A stretch of 64,000 nt of DNA from Bettongia penicillata ogilbyi (GCA_023548195.1 JAJHZJ010000008.1:6100215-6164214), one strand, 5' to 3'; numbered from the stretch's first letter, positions 11,797-23,789 are shown. The notes: a model not told the origin generated them from the sequence alone. Numbers and translations: made by a program.

Positions 11797-11810
11797 CATT
11801 TCATAATTAT
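11797..11810. repeat. Target-site duplication, right copy (RTE LINE)
   Basis: catttcataattat, identical to 7697-7710. The duplication defines the 5' boundary of the LINE insertion. Confidence 0.93.
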
Positions 11811-11974
11811 AGTGCAGCTGAAGTTACCACCACTGCAACTAAATAGAAGGCATTGAAATCAGCTCTTTAAGAATGGCATTCATTTCCAGCATTTGGTTCT
11901 TTAATCAAGGATCATATAAAAGATAAAATAAAATCTCAGACTTGGAGAGTTTTCTCTCCCTTCAGGATTCAAAA

Positions 11975-12250
11975 GAAGGTGTCCTGATGGTTAGAGAGTT
12001 GGTAGAGTTAAGAAGACTTCGTTCAAGAACCACCTCTGACACAGAATGGCTGTGTGATCTTGGCAAGTCACTTAACTTTTCAGTGCCCTGGGCAAGGCCC
12101 TAAAACTGTAAATTTCAAAAAGGTACTTATCAGCATTGGCACCTGATTTTAGTGGCTTGGGGATATCCACTGGACCTGTGATTACACTGGTGCAGGTCAC
12201 TCCCAGAAGAGTAAACTCTCTTTACCAATGTTGGTTGGCACCTTGTCTGA
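11975..12250 (+). mobile_element. SINE with WSINE/WALLSI-like tail
   Basis: Head 'ctgtgtgatcttggcaagtc', then a tail 'cagtgccctgggcaaggccctaaaactgtaaatttc' and 'ggtacttatcagcattgg'. The tail differs from the RTE-tailed SINEs but recurs at 16130 and 56205. Confidence 0.65.
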
Positions 12251-12489
12251 AAGTTATGTTTTTAGGGAGTTGCCTAGAGCAATGAGGAGTTAAGTGACTT
12301 ATCTAGAATCCACAGCTAGTATATTTCAGAGACATGCCTCTAACCCAGGTTCCTGCTTTTGAGGCCACAGTGAGGACCCTTAGAAAAATCGAAGGGCTCT
12401 AAGTGATAGATAGTTTGCTGAAGGGAGACTTGACACCTTGGCTTCTTTCTCTGGTTTTGAACTTGAGAGAAAAAATACATCTTGGAACA

Positions 12490-12690
12490 TCAAAGGCAGA
12501 AGGAAAAGCCTTGGATTTGGAGTTAAGAAAAAAAGTGTTTGTCTCAGTTCCATCTCTTACTAGCTATGTGGCTTTGTATAAGTCACTTAAGTTTTCTGAT
12601 TTCCAGGTCTATCATTTTTATAATTGGGATAAGAATACTTTCATCACCTCTGTAGGTTGTTATGAGAAAGTTATTTATGTACTTAAGACT
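12490..12690 (+). repeat. MIR
   Basis: Contains 'ttactagctatgtggctttg', 'aagtcacttaa' and 'tctgtaggttgttatgagaa', the MIR core and 3' half. Confidence 0.7.
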
Positions 12691-12704
12691 TAATCTGAGG
12701 TTTC

Positions 12705-12890
12705 ATGACTTAACTCAGAAGGGACTTTAAAGGTTATCTATTCCAACTCTTCCATTTTATATAGAAGAAAACTGAGATCCATAGAGATTAATTGACTTAC
12801 TTAAAATCACATGGTAGTAAGTAGGTTTGGAATTTGAATTCAGGTTTTTTGACTCTAAATTCAACATTCTTTCTCTTCCAGTATGCTATG
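12705..12890 (-). repeat. MIR/CORE-type SINE, antisense
   Basis: Contains 'gggactttaaaggttatcta', then a diverged 'cattttatatagaagaaaactgag', then 'tttgaattcagg'. Confidence 0.65.
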
Positions 12891-13009
12891 GCCTTCATGG
12901 ATGGAATGTGTACTCAGGCCATTGAAATTATAGATTGGGATATTAAATGTTGTTATTGTATTTTAATTATTCAAAAAGTGAGAACTAGTTAGTGTGTATG
13001 TGTGTATCC

Positions 13010-13110
13010 ATTTGAATTTAAGCTCCTTGTGAATAGCTTGAGTGTTTGTACTTATACTCCTATCGGGTCTGACACATACGGGATGCTTAAGACTTATTGA
13101 ATACTTGATA
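13010..13110 (+). mobile_element. LINE L2 3' tail
   Basis: Reads 'aatttaagctccttgtgaat...ggatgcttaagacttattga', the usual L2 3' end. Confidence 0.55.
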
Positions 13111-13979
13111 AAAGAGAATTTTCTATATGCATATCTTTATGATATTTCTCCATATTTATTCTCCATATTTATCTGTCTGTCTATCCATTCATCCATTGAA
13201 TTATCTATTTTTAAAAACTATAGATTTAGCTTTTGTGGGGCATATGGTGAGTTTTAAGTGTTGGAGAATTTTCCCTATCAGAAACTGGAAATAGAAGATG
13301 GGAGTTCAGGGGAGAACCAAGGAAGGATATAGGAACCCTCTGGGTGAAAGCAAAGTTCTTATTTATCTGAGAAGAGTTAATAATTAATCTTAAGATGTTC
13401 AAACTTTGTGTAAGTCTTCATGTGTTTTTGGCTCTCTTGCAATATATACAAATCCAAGTTGTCTGGTTATTTAAAGCATTGTTATTTTGCATTTACATTT
13501 CAACCTTATTTTGAAGCAAAGGGATGACAAGGTTTATTTTCTAAATTGTATTTCTGTCTTAGTACAATGCTCACATAAACCTCATTTGGAACACATGTAG
13601 TTGTGCTTCATATATAAGACCTGATTTTACTAATAGGTTGGAACTGCTCCCTCCGAGGTCATCAGTGCCTAGCTTCTTGCCAAGTCCAGTGGCTTTTCCT
13701 TGATCCCCGTCCTCTTTGATCTTAGTAGCAATGTTTAATTTTTTTTTTTTTTACCATCTCTGCCTTGCTGGCATTCTCCTCTCCCTTGGCATCTGGCATC
13801 TGGTTTTTATCTTTACTCCCTAACTGCTCCTTATCAGTCTCCTTTGATGGGTTCCTTGGCTTCCCCTCCTCCTTTGATCAGGTTTTGTTTTTATCTCCAT
13901 CCTATTTTTGTTTCTTGACATTTTCTCTTTGATTCATCTTATTATCTACTCCCAAAGCACTGATCATACCTTCTATACC

Positions 13980-14475
13980 AAGGGTTCTTAAGTCTTAAGC
14001 TTCTTCTGTTATGGATTCCTGTGGAAGTCTGGTGAAGTGAATGGTTCTTTTCTCAGAATAATATGGGGTTTTTTTGTTCATAATTGAAAAAAATTGCCAA
14101 ATTTCGGTTAGAGGTTAGTGAAAAATTAAGTTGTAATTTTTTCTCATCCAAGTTTGTGGACCTCTTGAAATCTCTCCATAAACTCCTAAGGGAAATTGGT
14201 AACTCAGCAGAAAGATCTGTTTTAAAATATGGCCTATAGGTACTTTCTAGCTGTGTGGCTCTGGACAAGCCCCTTACCCTTTGTCAGGTTCAGTTCCTTC
14301 TTCTATAAAATAGGATAATAATAACAACTACCTTGTAGGGTTGTTATGAGGAGCCAATGAAAAAATATTTGTAAAAAGTGCTTAGCACAGTACTGGGCAC
14401 ATAGTTGATGCTATATAAATGCTTATTCCCTCCCTCCCTTCTATGTAGGGTCCAGCAACCCCAGTTAAGAACCCC
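13980..14475. mobile_element. hAT-like relic split by a MIR
   Basis: Starts 'agggttcttaagtcttaagc' with 'agtctggtgaag' and ends 'ccagttaagaacccctgctc', an inverted terminal pair. The MIR at 14217-14432 sits inside it. Confidence 0.6.
14217..14432 (+). repeat. MIR
   Basis: Near full length: 'ctagctgtgtggctctggac', 'tataaaataggataataata', 'gtagggttgttatgagga', 'gcttagcacagtactgggca'. Confidence 0.8.
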
Positions 14476-14614
14476 TGCTCTGTACAAATGCCTCTGATAT
14501 CTATATATCCACTCCAGGCTTCTTTTCTGACCTCCCACCTAGGACACCTAGCAGCTGATACCTAGAGCTGGCCAACACTTAACACTTGTCATAGTCAATT
14601 AGACCTCTCCATGG

Positions 14615-14812
14615 TACAGGAGGAAGCCTTGAGTACAAATCTAGTCTCTGACACCTACTAGCCTTGTGACCCTGGACAAGTCACATAACTTCTATCTGCC
14701 TCAGTTTCTTCAACTATAAAATGGGGATGAAATACTAGCACCTATATTATAGGGTTATTATAGAGATTAAATCACATATTTATAAGATGCTTAGCATAAA
14801 TGTTTGTTTCCT
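14615..14812 (+). repeat. MIR
   Basis: 'tagccttgtgaccctggaca', 'tgcctcagtttcttcaacta', 'ataaaatggggatgaaatac', then 'tagggttattatagagatta'. Confidence 0.8.
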
Positions 14813-15440
14813 TCCAAACAAAATCCCAACCTCCTCATTTTTGTTACTGTATCCACCATTCTGTCATTCATCCAGGTTTGAAAATGGAGTCATTGTGAGA
14901 TCTTTTCTCCTCTCTACATTGAATCATTCAACATTAATAAAAATCTGGCTGATTTTTACCTTGAAAATATCTCTTGTTTCCATTCTTTCCATTTTTACTT
15001 CTCACCTGAACTATTTAAAATACCTACTTTCCAATCTTCTTGTGAGTGACTTCTTTTTTAGTTTAACCTCTCTGATTTTGCCAAAATAATTTCCTTATAC
15101 ATTGGTTTGAGCAAATAACTCTCCTGCTGAAACAAATCCTACTAAGTCTATCTCTGCAATGTCTGTGACATCTGTCCGCGCCTCTCTATTTCCATGGGTA
15201 CCCATCTAGCACAGGTCTTCATTATTACTCATCTGGATGATTGCAAGAGCCTGCTAACAGGCATTCTGGATTTCATTCTTTCCTACCTCTTCTGATCCAT
15301 CCTCTATACCACTTTCAGGCTAGTCTTCCTCATGCCCAACTCTTGTTAAGCCATATCTCTGTACCTATCCCTTGAGTACCTCTGTATTGCCTTTTGGCAC
15401 TTAAGGCTTTCCATGATATGGGTCAGTTTTATCTAATATT
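14813..15440 (+). mobile_element. LINE L2 3' region
   Basis: Diverged L2 non-coding 3' region: 'catccaggtttgaaaatggagtcattgtgagatctttt...', 'ctggatgattgcaagagcct', 'cctaccctttt...' and 'taaggctttccatgata'. Confidence 0.6.
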
Positions 15441-16129
15441 ACTCAAGAGGGAGCTAGGTTGTAAAATGGGTTTGAGGACTAGAAGACATGAGTTCAAATC
15501 CTCTCTTGGATAGTTGCTAGCTATGTGACTTGCAAATCATTTAAGTTCTCTTCATCTTTGTGGCTGACTATGGAAGGGAAAAAATGGATGAACTTTGAGT
15601 ACTCTAGAATACTGATCCTTCAGTCCAGAGAAAGGCAAACTGAGAACATTCCTCATTCTAGTAGGGTACAGTTTCACATGAGTCTCTCATTAGGATAATA
15701 AAAACCACAGTAGAAGAAGGAACACAGTACTTGGGTTAAATTTAATATATCCAGCTGATAGAATACCCTATCCCAATGTTATTTTTGCAGAGATATTGTA
15801 CTATTATTTAATGGCTATTTAATGTTAATGAGTTGTGGATAAATCTCAAGAACATCTGACTCCAAGGAAATTTCAGAGCAAAACAGAGATTAAGATTCAT
15901 ACCGATTTAAGAGAGGTGATGGTGGATGGGGGTGGAGACAACTAGAGTCTGACTAAGTAATGATAGTAAAGCGTATTTAAATTGGAGCTCTTTACTCATG
16001 CCTAGACATTTGTATTTCTTTTAATTTTATTCTAATTTGTATTCTTCCAAACAGCATTATATTATCACGATTTATCCCTAACCATCTTAATAAAAAAAAC
16101 CCTTCATTTTTATTGATAATAATGAAAAA

Positions 16130-16345
16130 CAAAATGGCATAATGAATAGACAGACATATTGGAGTCAGAAAGATGTGAGTTTGAATCCTGCCATTGACAC
16201 ATACTGTATATGTGATCTTGGGCAAGTCACTTAACTTTTCAGTGCCAACTTAAGACTTTAAGTTGCAGTTACACTCTTCATTGGTAAAGAACTTCTCCAG
16301 TGGGACTATCCTAAGCCAGTGATATCACAGGGATATCTCCTCCCT
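16130..16345 (+). mobile_element. SINE with WSINE/WALLSI-like tail
   Basis: Head 'attggagtcagaaagatgtg', 'tgtgatcttgggcaagtcac', then the tail 'agactttaagttgcagttac' and 'cattggtaaagaacttctcc'. Confidence 0.7.
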
Positions 16346-16479
16346 CACCCCCAATACAAATTACTTTAAAATTGACAAATTGCTTCAAACATTTTATCGC
16401 ATTTATTGAGCACACCAGAGTGAACAAGACTTAGGTAGTTTTACCTATAGCACATGTTTAACTAAACATAGGTATCAAA

Positions 16480-16570
16480 TAAAGCAACTCTTTGACCCAG
16501 AGATTCTTCTGCTAGGTATCTATTCCAAGGACGTCAATAACAAAAAAGAAAGGGCTCATGTTCAGAGCTT
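16480..16570 (+). mobile_element. L1 3' fragment
   Basis: 'tttgacccagagattcttct', 'gctaggtatctattccaagg' is typical of the last part of mammalian L1 ORF2. Immediately to its right lies a half mariner-like arm. Confidence 0.6.
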
Positions 16571-16902
16571 ACAAAATACAAAGTGTTCCCAAAGCCTTAG
16601 AGCAGTTTAAAACCAATACACCCAGTATACAGCTGCCAAAGAAAATTTTCTTAGATGCAGATGTAACTGGGTCACTCTCCTACTCAGTTAATTTCAGTGG
16701 CTCCCCATTAAACCATCAGTGCTTAAAATTGCATGAAGACAATTAGGATAGGGACACCCTATCCTTTGAAAACTTTGAAAGAATGTATGTTCTGCATTCA
16801 ACTAGGTTTTAAACTTCTCAGGATCAAAAGATGGACTGAACTATTGCCTTTTTTTCCTCCAAAAGCTGTTAATTCTTTACGTATGCTGCACTTACAATAA
16901 AT

Positions 16903-17150
16903 TTGTTATTGTTTCAGTTGTGTCTGACTCTTTGTGACCCCATTTGGGATTTTCTTAGTAAAGATACTGAAGTAGTTTGCCATTTGCTTCTTCAGTTCAT
17001 TTAAAGAGGAGAAACTGAGGCAAAAGGGTTTAACCCCTTGTCCAGGGGTCACATAGCTAGTAAGTGTCTAAGTGAAGACTGGAACTCATGAAGATGAATC
17101 TTCCTGACTTTAGATCTAGGCCTCTATCCACACTGCCATCTACATGCCCT
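16903..17150 (-). mobile_element. Marsupial tRNA/RTE SINE, antisense
   Basis: 'cagttgtgtctgactctttg', 'tgaccccatttgggattttc', 'tagctagtaagtgtctaagt', then a degraded tRNA head. Confidence 0.8.
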
Positions 17151-17439
17151 TTCAATTGCTGATTTTTCTCCTTCTATTTTTGTTAGTTTTTCAGCATCCT
17201 TTTTCCAGGACCATACTTTGGTGAGTAGGTGGCTGGATTCTTGGAAACTGCCCCAACAGAAAAACTTGGATATCTTCTGCCAAACTAGAAAGCTTTTGAA
17301 ATATGGGCCTGGCTATGAACTGTGTTGTATGTTAGGTCATCTGAGGGCAAACCTAAGTAAGGTTTTCTAAGTTCATCTTGAGAAACGTGATCATTATTTG
17401 ATGAATTTTGCTAGCCAGAGCTATTCATTGATGAGTATT

Positions 17440-18235
17440 TTACTTACCTTTCCAAATGCTTGTCAATTCTTACTATCACTTACTCGCCTCCATGTCTTCC
17501 ACTTCTGACCCATTCTTTCCACTTACACAGTCACCAACTTAGTTCACATCCCCAAAATCTCTAGCCTAGATTATTGTAATAGCTTTCTAATTGACTTACC
17601 TATCTCAAATTTCTCTCCATTCCAATCCACCTACTATATAACTGACAAAATAATTTTTCTTAGCATACAACTGCTCGAATTATTCCCCTCCTCCACCAAC
17701 TCTAGAAAGGCCCTATTGCCTTTAGGATAAAATGGGAATTCCCTTGTTTAGCTTTTAAATCTCTTCACAACTTGGTCTCAGAATATATTTTCAACTTCAC
17801 TGGACATGCTACCCTTCCCTGGACTCTGGCCGATTGATTTCTTCTCTGTTTATCATATAAAACTTTTCTCTTTCCATCTCTGTGCTGTTGTGCTAGACAC
17901 CTCCCTCCCCGCCACTCATGCCTGTAATGCATTTGCCACAGAACTCTGCCTCACAGAATCCTTCCAAGATACAGCTTAAACTCCATTTTCTACCTAAAAT
18001 CTTTTTCCTGATCCTATGAACTGCTAGTGCCTTCCCTGCCCAACTATCTTTTATTCAACTACTTTATTGCTACTTATATTTTCCTTATATTTGTTCTGTA
18101 TGTACTTATTCCCTCTTCTTCCCACATTGTAAGTTCCTTGGGAGAAGGGATTGTTTCATTCTTTGTATTTCGTAGTGCACAACACACTGCTTAGCACACA
18201 GGAGGTGTTTAATAAATGCCTGTTGATAATCTATA
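17440..18235 (+). mobile_element. LINE L2 3' region, about 0.8 kb
   Basis: Continuous L2 3' UTR pattern: 'agcctagattattgtaatag', 'tcacaacttggtctcagaat', 'tttttcctgatcctatgaac', 'gtaagttccttgggagaagg', 'tgcttagcacacaggaggtg', 'taataaatgcctgttga'. Confidence 0.8.
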
Positions 18236-18496
18236 TTATTTGCAGGAATTACCCCATGGTAATCTCATGGTTCATCATCTTTCTTTCTATCAGGGTTGCA
18301 CACGATTTCTTCTGATATATATTATGGTCCAGATAAGCTTTCTTACTCTTTTCTTTTCATATATCACACTTACCAAAGACTCCCATGTCTCCTCACTTCT
18401 ATCTCTTGGAACATTTAATTCCCTTCCAGGCTTAGTTTCAGCCCCATCGTCTCATCAAGAGGCCCTTCCTGATTTTCTCAATTCACAAGACCATGG

Positions 18497-18697
18497 GTCA
18501 TAGATTCTGAGCTAGAAGAAAATTCTGACATCATCTAGAACTCCTCCTTCATTTAATAGATGAGGAAACTGGGGCCCAGAAAGATTAATCAAGGTCATCC
18601 CAGGTCACACAGTTAACAATAAATAGCAGACCTGGGATTCATACATGAGATATCTGCCTCTAGACTCATCTCTGTATCCACTGCACTACATTGGCCT
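18497..18697 (-). repeat. MIR/CORE-type SINE, antisense
   Basis: 'agatgaggaaactggggccc', 'ggtcacacagttaacaataa', 'tatccactgcactacattgg'. Confidence 0.75.
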
Positions 18698-18729
18698 TCT
18701 CAAATCATTATTCCCTACCTTACTCCCTA

Positions 18730-18890
18730 ATCAGTATGATTAGATAGACACCATATATTTTTTCATGAAAGGAAAATATTGTATCTCCAATAGAATATAA
18801 GCTCCTTGAGGGCCTTTGCATCCACATCCTCAGCACTTGATATAGTGCTTGGCACAGAAAAAGGCCTTTACCTATTGATTGATGGCTACT
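18730..18890 (+). mobile_element. LINE L2 3' tail
   Basis: 'aatataagctccttgagggc', 'tcagcacttgatatagtgct', 'tggcacagaaaaaggccttt', ending 'ctattgattgatgg'. Confidence 0.7.
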
Positions 18891-18931
18891 GGGAATGCTC
18901 AAGTATCAAAGTTTCTATTGATAATTTATCA

Positions 18932-19150
18932 TTTGTTGTTCAATCGTTTTCAGTTGTGTCCAACTTTGGGATCCAATTTGGAGTTTTCTTGGCAAAAATG
19001 CTGGAGTGGTTTGCCATTTCCTTCACCAGCTCATTTTACAGATGAGGAAATGGAGGCAAACAGGGTAAAGTGATTTGTCCAGGGTCACAAGTAAATGTCT
19101 GAGGCCAGATTTGAACTCAGGAAGGTGAGTCTTTCTGACTTCAGGCCCGA
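18932..19150 (-). mobile_element. Marsupial tRNA/RTE SINE, antisense
   Basis: 'ttcagttgtgtccaactttg', 'ctggagtggtttgccatttc', 'cattttacagatgaggaaat', 'gatttgaactcaggaagg'. The tRNA head is truncated. Confidence 0.8.
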
Positions 19151-19214
19151 CATTGACATGATTGCTAGTGGTTGACTGCGAGAGACTCATAGACTTACCT
19201 TTGCAATACCGTAA

Positions 19215-19477
19215 CAAGGGTGGGGAACTTGCAGCCTCAAGGCCACATGTGGCTTTCTAGGTCTCTGGGTGTAGCCTTTTGACTGAGTCTAAATTTTATA
19301 GAACAAATTCTTTTATCAAGGGGATTTGGTGCAGCCTTTTGACTGAGTTTAAATTTTATAGAACAAATTCTTTTATCAAGGGGATTTGTTCTGTGAAGTT
19401 TGGATTCAGTCAAAGGGTCACACTTGAGGACCTAGAGGGCCACATGTGGCCTCCAAACAACAGGTTCCCTATCTCTG
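19215..19477. mobile_element. Palindromic hAT-like element with a 60-bp tandem duplication
   Basis: Left end caagggtggggaacttgcag, right end caggttccctatctctg. An extra copy of a 60-bp block (19271-19330 and 19331-19390) makes it longer than its relatives at 600 and 29882. Confidence 0.8.
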
Positions 19478-19737
19478 CCATACACCTTGAGTTGTGGCTA
19501 TACTTAAGCAACTTAGGATGTGCTTAATCTGTCAAAGTGTTTTTGGATCCTTATTTCTGTCATCTAATATATTAGTGATGATTTCCAAGATCATTCCTTG
19601 CTGCCTGGAATAGAAACCAAGCTTTGAAATACTTAACTCTTTCATCCTCAAAGCACCTGCTATGGGATCTCATTCTCCTGATGGGTGGTGGCCTCAGTGG
19701 CTTGCTTCACTTCCCTCCCTAACAATTTCCTTTCTTT

Positions 19738-20060
19738 TCTTCTTTTTTAGGTTTAATATATTTTTATTTATTTTGTTAAATATATCCCAATTACGTTAAA
19801 AAAATTTTTTAACATTCACTTACAGTTTCATTCCCTCCCTCCCCTCCCTCCTTGCGAAAGAAAACAATATGATATCAATTATGTATGTGAAGCTATGGAA
19901 AACATTTCCATATTTACTGTGTTGCAAAAGAAAACATACACAAAAAAGAAACACAAAAAAGTGAAAACAGTATGCTTCAATCTATACTCAGAGTTCATCA
20001 GTTCTCTCTCATGAGGTGAAAAGTATTTGTCATCATGGGTCCTTTGGAATTACTTTAGCC
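19738..20060 (-). mobile_element. L1 3' end, antisense
   Basis: 'taacattcacttacagtttc', 'ccctcccctccctccttgcg', 'gtgttgcaaaagaaaacata', 'catcatgggtcctttggaat'. Same family as the copies at 24285 and 27244. Confidence 0.75.
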
Positions 20061-20345
20061 TCTTGTTACCAGTCACCATGCCACCCATATCAGAAACTGA
20101 TTCCATAATTGATCATGGAAATAATATCAATCTCTTTTTCTATGACTACACTTACCATCCCTGGGACTTCCCTATCCAAAATGTTTCCCTGTCCTTTGCT
20201 TCCCTAAATATATTTTCTCCCCTCTTAGAAGGTGAGCCTCTTGTGGATAGGGATTGTCATCTCTTTTGTATTAGGGATCCCAGTGGTCAACGCAATCCTT
20301 GGCACATGCTTTTTCTTTCATTGATTCATTGGTTCTATCTTGATC
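20060..20345 (+). mobile_element. LINE L2 3' tail
   Basis: Ends with 'gaaggtgagcctcttgtgga', 'tagggattgtcatctctttt', 'cattgattcattgg'. The left part is diverged and uncertain. Confidence 0.5.
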
Positions 20346-20719
20346 ATTCTCTAACTGGGCCATCCCATTACTGACCAAGACATGATTCTGATGTCACTAG
20401 GAATTTTGAACTTGATGATCAAGTAGAGGGAGATGTTTTCCATGTCCCTTTCCAGAGGAAAGCCTGGTTTCAGGCACTTGTCAGCCTCTGTAGTTGCCTG
20501 TGATAAGAGCAGGACAAGTTTCTTCTACATTCACAAAAAAGGAATATAATTAGTTCAAATGTCTCATGATGAAACTTCTAATTTGAATGATCTCTTTGAT
20601 TCTCAGAAGACTGGAGTGAAGCATCACCAAAGGGAATTTCTCCATTTCTCCACATTCTTCCAGTGTGAACCTGGATAAGACTTCTTTGTGTGGTTTTAGG
20701 GAAAAGAGGTTGAAAGAAT

Positions 20720-21985
20720 AAAACAATTCTTATTCTTTACTCATTCTAATGGGGGTAGTTGAGTGCGCACATATATATGTATATATATATAGTACATGAA
20801 TAAAAAATATACAGAGAATAATTAAAAATAAATTCAAAACCATTAATGCAAGATAATTTAGGAAGGAAGGCAGTAACATTTGGAGGAGTAGGGGGAGGAT
20901 CAGGAAAGGCTTTATGTAGCATTTTAAAAGAAGAGGGGAAGCAGGACCAGGAGAACATTATACACAGTGACAGCCATGGTGTTCGATGACTGACTTTCAT
21001 AGACCTAGCCTTTCTCAGCAATGCAAGGACCTAAAGCAATTCCAAAGGACTCATAATGGATAGTGTCATCCACATTCACATTGGAATGCACAGTGAAGCA
21101 GACCATTTTCTTTTTTGTTTTATTTTGTTTCTCATGGTTTCTCCCATTTGTTCTAATCCTAATAGAGCATGATTAATGTGAAAATATATTTAATAGGAAT
21201 GTATATGTAGAGCCTATATCAATCAGATTGCTTGTCATCTTGGAGAGGGGAGAAGAGAGGGAGAGAAAATTTATAACTTATGGAAGTGCATGTTGAAAAC
21301 TAAAAATAAATAACATATAAAAAAGAAAGAAGAGAGAAATTCTCTGAAGCAAAGGTCACAGGTGAGCAGTAAGCACATTCCAAGAATGGGGAAAGGACAG
21401 CACAAAAGCACAGAGATGGGGAGATGGAGTTTGGTGTGTGGGGAACAGAGACAAGGCCAGTTTGGCTGGATCACAGAGTATGGGAGAAGGAGAAATGTCC
21501 AATGATGTTGGAAAGATGGGTTTGGGCCAGGTTGTAGAGGGTTTAAAAATCTAAACAGAAGAATTCATGTTTACCCGAGAGGCAATAGGGAACCATTTGA
21601 GTTCACTAAGTAGAGGTGGGATATGGTCAGATCTGCATTTAAAGAAATGACTTTGTAGTGTGAAGGATGATCTGGAGTGATGAGAAACTTGAGGCAGGAG
21701 GGACAAGGCAGAAAGCTGTTAGAATGGAGAGAGGCAATGAAGGCTTGGATTAAGATGGTAGCTTTGTGAGTAGAGAGAATGGGTTAGTTGTGAGAAAAGT
21801 TGTGAAAATAGAAACAGCAAGATTTGGCAACTGATAAAATATGTAGGATGAGGGAAATCAAAGAGTTGAAGATAATGCCAAACTTACAAACCCAGGAGAC
21901 AGGAAGGATGGTAGTGTCTTCACCAGAAAAAAGGAAAGATAAGAAAAGTAGAGATTTTGGTGAGAAAGATAAAAGTTCAATTTAG
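20720..21985 (+). repeat. Ancient interspersed repeat, family not named, split by L1
   Basis: Shares 'caggaaaggctttatg', 'gggccaggttgtagaggg', 'gaggcaatagggaaccattt', 'atggtcagatctgcatttaa' and 'gatttggcaactgataaaat' with the copy at 6640-7680. The L1 3' end at 20941-21325 interrupts it. Confidence 0.6.
20941..21325 (+). mobile_element. L1 3' end, sense, 5'-truncated
   Basis: 'accaggagaacattatacac', 'caattccaaaggactcataa', 'tgaaaatatatttaatagga', 'tgttgaaaactaaaaataaa'. Imperfect flanking repeats (12 of 14 bases) aaagaagaggggaa at 20927 and aaagaagagagaaa at 21326 look like an aged target-site duplication. Confidence 0.75.
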
Positions 21986-22925
21986 GTTTAGAAAGCAAAA
22001 CAGAACAAAACTTTTATTTTTGTATCCAGGATTGCATTTTCATATCTGTAGCTCTCCTTAATGTCTACCATTTTATTATTTTTTCCAAGTATATTTCTAG
22101 AATTCATGTTAATACATTCTACCCAAATATATTTCTAGAATTCATGTTATAAATTCTATCCCCCAGAACACAATGACAGGTCACTCTGAGCACAGTTATG
22201 GATCACAAGGTCGGAAGCTTTTATTGTAACTGTTTAAATCTTTCCCTGTTGTACCAAACAAACAAGAAAGAAGAAGTGCCTATTGAAAGAGTATTTCTCT
22301 TTGCCCCCAGGAGAAAGAGAAAAAAGAGACTCCCTTCTCTAAAGTAAACTCAGTCAACTTCAAAATAGAAAAGTAGGTCACCTCAGCTCAGTACCATCAT
22401 TGTTGGGAAGTATGCCATGGTCTTAAATGCCCAGCTGTCCAGCAATTTGTCTTTGGTGAAGGAATTCTGATGGCCACTTTAATCCATCTGCTGAAATATT
22501 TTGCCAGATCATTTAACAGATGACCCAGGAGTTATGTGTGTGTGCATGTGTGTCTATGTAGGAGTGTGTATATATGTGGATGTGTATGAACGTGCATATG
22601 TGATGAGTACATTTTCTGGATGACTCTGAGCTCAGAGTTCCAAAGCATTCTTAAGTTAAAAAAAATACTGATGGAGAAAGTGTGAGAGCTGTTTTAGAGG
22701 TCTGGATGGAAACCTTTTGAGCAAATATCACCACTGTTTATTCTAGGGACCAAACAAAAGATAAACGTACCACTTCTAGCTCATTTCTGTATTCTTGTTG
22801 CGCCATTAGGGAAAGAATGCCAGTTATGTGGGGGGGAGAAGCTCAGGCTATCTGTGATTTTGATATAACTTCTAACAACTGGGCAGTGCCTATCAGAGTA
22901 ACCCTTGAAGTACCTTGTTCCTATT
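21986..22925. other. No recognised repeat or gene
   Basis: Mostly unique-looking. A 22-bp phrase with atttctagaattcatgtta occurs twice, 40 bp apart, near 22090 and 22130. A TG-rich stretch lies at 22535-22600. Confidence 0.45.
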
Positions 22926-22929
22926 ATAG

Positions 22930-23115
22930 ATGGGGAAAAAATGGATAGTGGAGGAGGGATGGCAGAGAGAAATAGAAAAGGAGGAAGTAGGAAGAGGAAT
23001 AAAGGAGAAGCAGAGGAGGGAGAAGGAAGGGAAAGCAGAAGAAGGGAAAGAGATGGATGAGAGGAAAGCAGAAGTAAAAGGAGGCAAAGAAGGAGGAAGG
23101 AGAAGAAGCAAAGCC
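22930..23115 (+). repeat. Purine-rich (GA) low-complexity tract
   Basis: About 185 bases that are overwhelmingly A and G on the plus strand. Long open frames here on both strands are artefacts of composition. Confidence 0.85.
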
Positions 23116-23354
23116 AATGTATAGCTTCAGTTCAAGCCATGGTGATATGCCAACCTCTCAATAGCTTTATGGGATCTCACATGAAACTTGCTCCACTAAG
23201 AGATGGATTCTGCATCCCAGATTAGCTTAGCAGACTCATCAGAATGAAGCAGGTGTGGGGTTTTTTGTGGTTCTTTTTGGTTAGTGATGTTGCACTGGGT
23301 CAGCAAGGATCTTTGTGGCTGACTGTAATGCTTTTTAGTGTTTACTGGTAGACT

Positions 23355-23526
23355 GGAAAACACAAACTCTGGAATCAGAAAGCCTGAGTTCAAATCCCAA
23401 CTCCAATGTTTTGTGACTTTCAGAAAGTTACTTAATTTCTGTAAGCCTTGGTTTCCTCATCTGTAAAGTGAGGAGGTTGGGCAAGTTGAATTCTGAGTTC
23501 CCTTCTAACTCCAGTTCAATGATCCT
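23355..23526 (+). repeat. MIR
   Basis: 'gcctgagttcaaatcccaac', 'ggtttcctcatctgtaaagt', 'ttctaactccagttcaatga'. Confidence 0.75.
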
Positions 23527-23789
23527 GGATGTTTCATTTTTACATCAAAGTTCACTTGTAGAAAAAAGGCAGTAGTGTTGACTGGAGGAAGAGAACACAT
23601 GTGTGGAAAAGAAGTTTTAATAGTAACATTAGGATCATTGGGTTTTGAGAAGACTGGGATCTTTTAAAGATAAATTAGTCCTGCTTTGTTATTTCATAAA
23701 TGAGGAAATTGAAATCTGTCACTTACTGACTTTGGGAAAGTCATTTGACTTTTCTGGATCTCAGTTTCCTTATCTGTAAAATGAGGGGA

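Noticed and set aside
22893..23124. Charged or Ser/Pro-rich frames on both strands
   Set aside because: Artefact of the purine-rich tract; such tracts give open frames on both strands.
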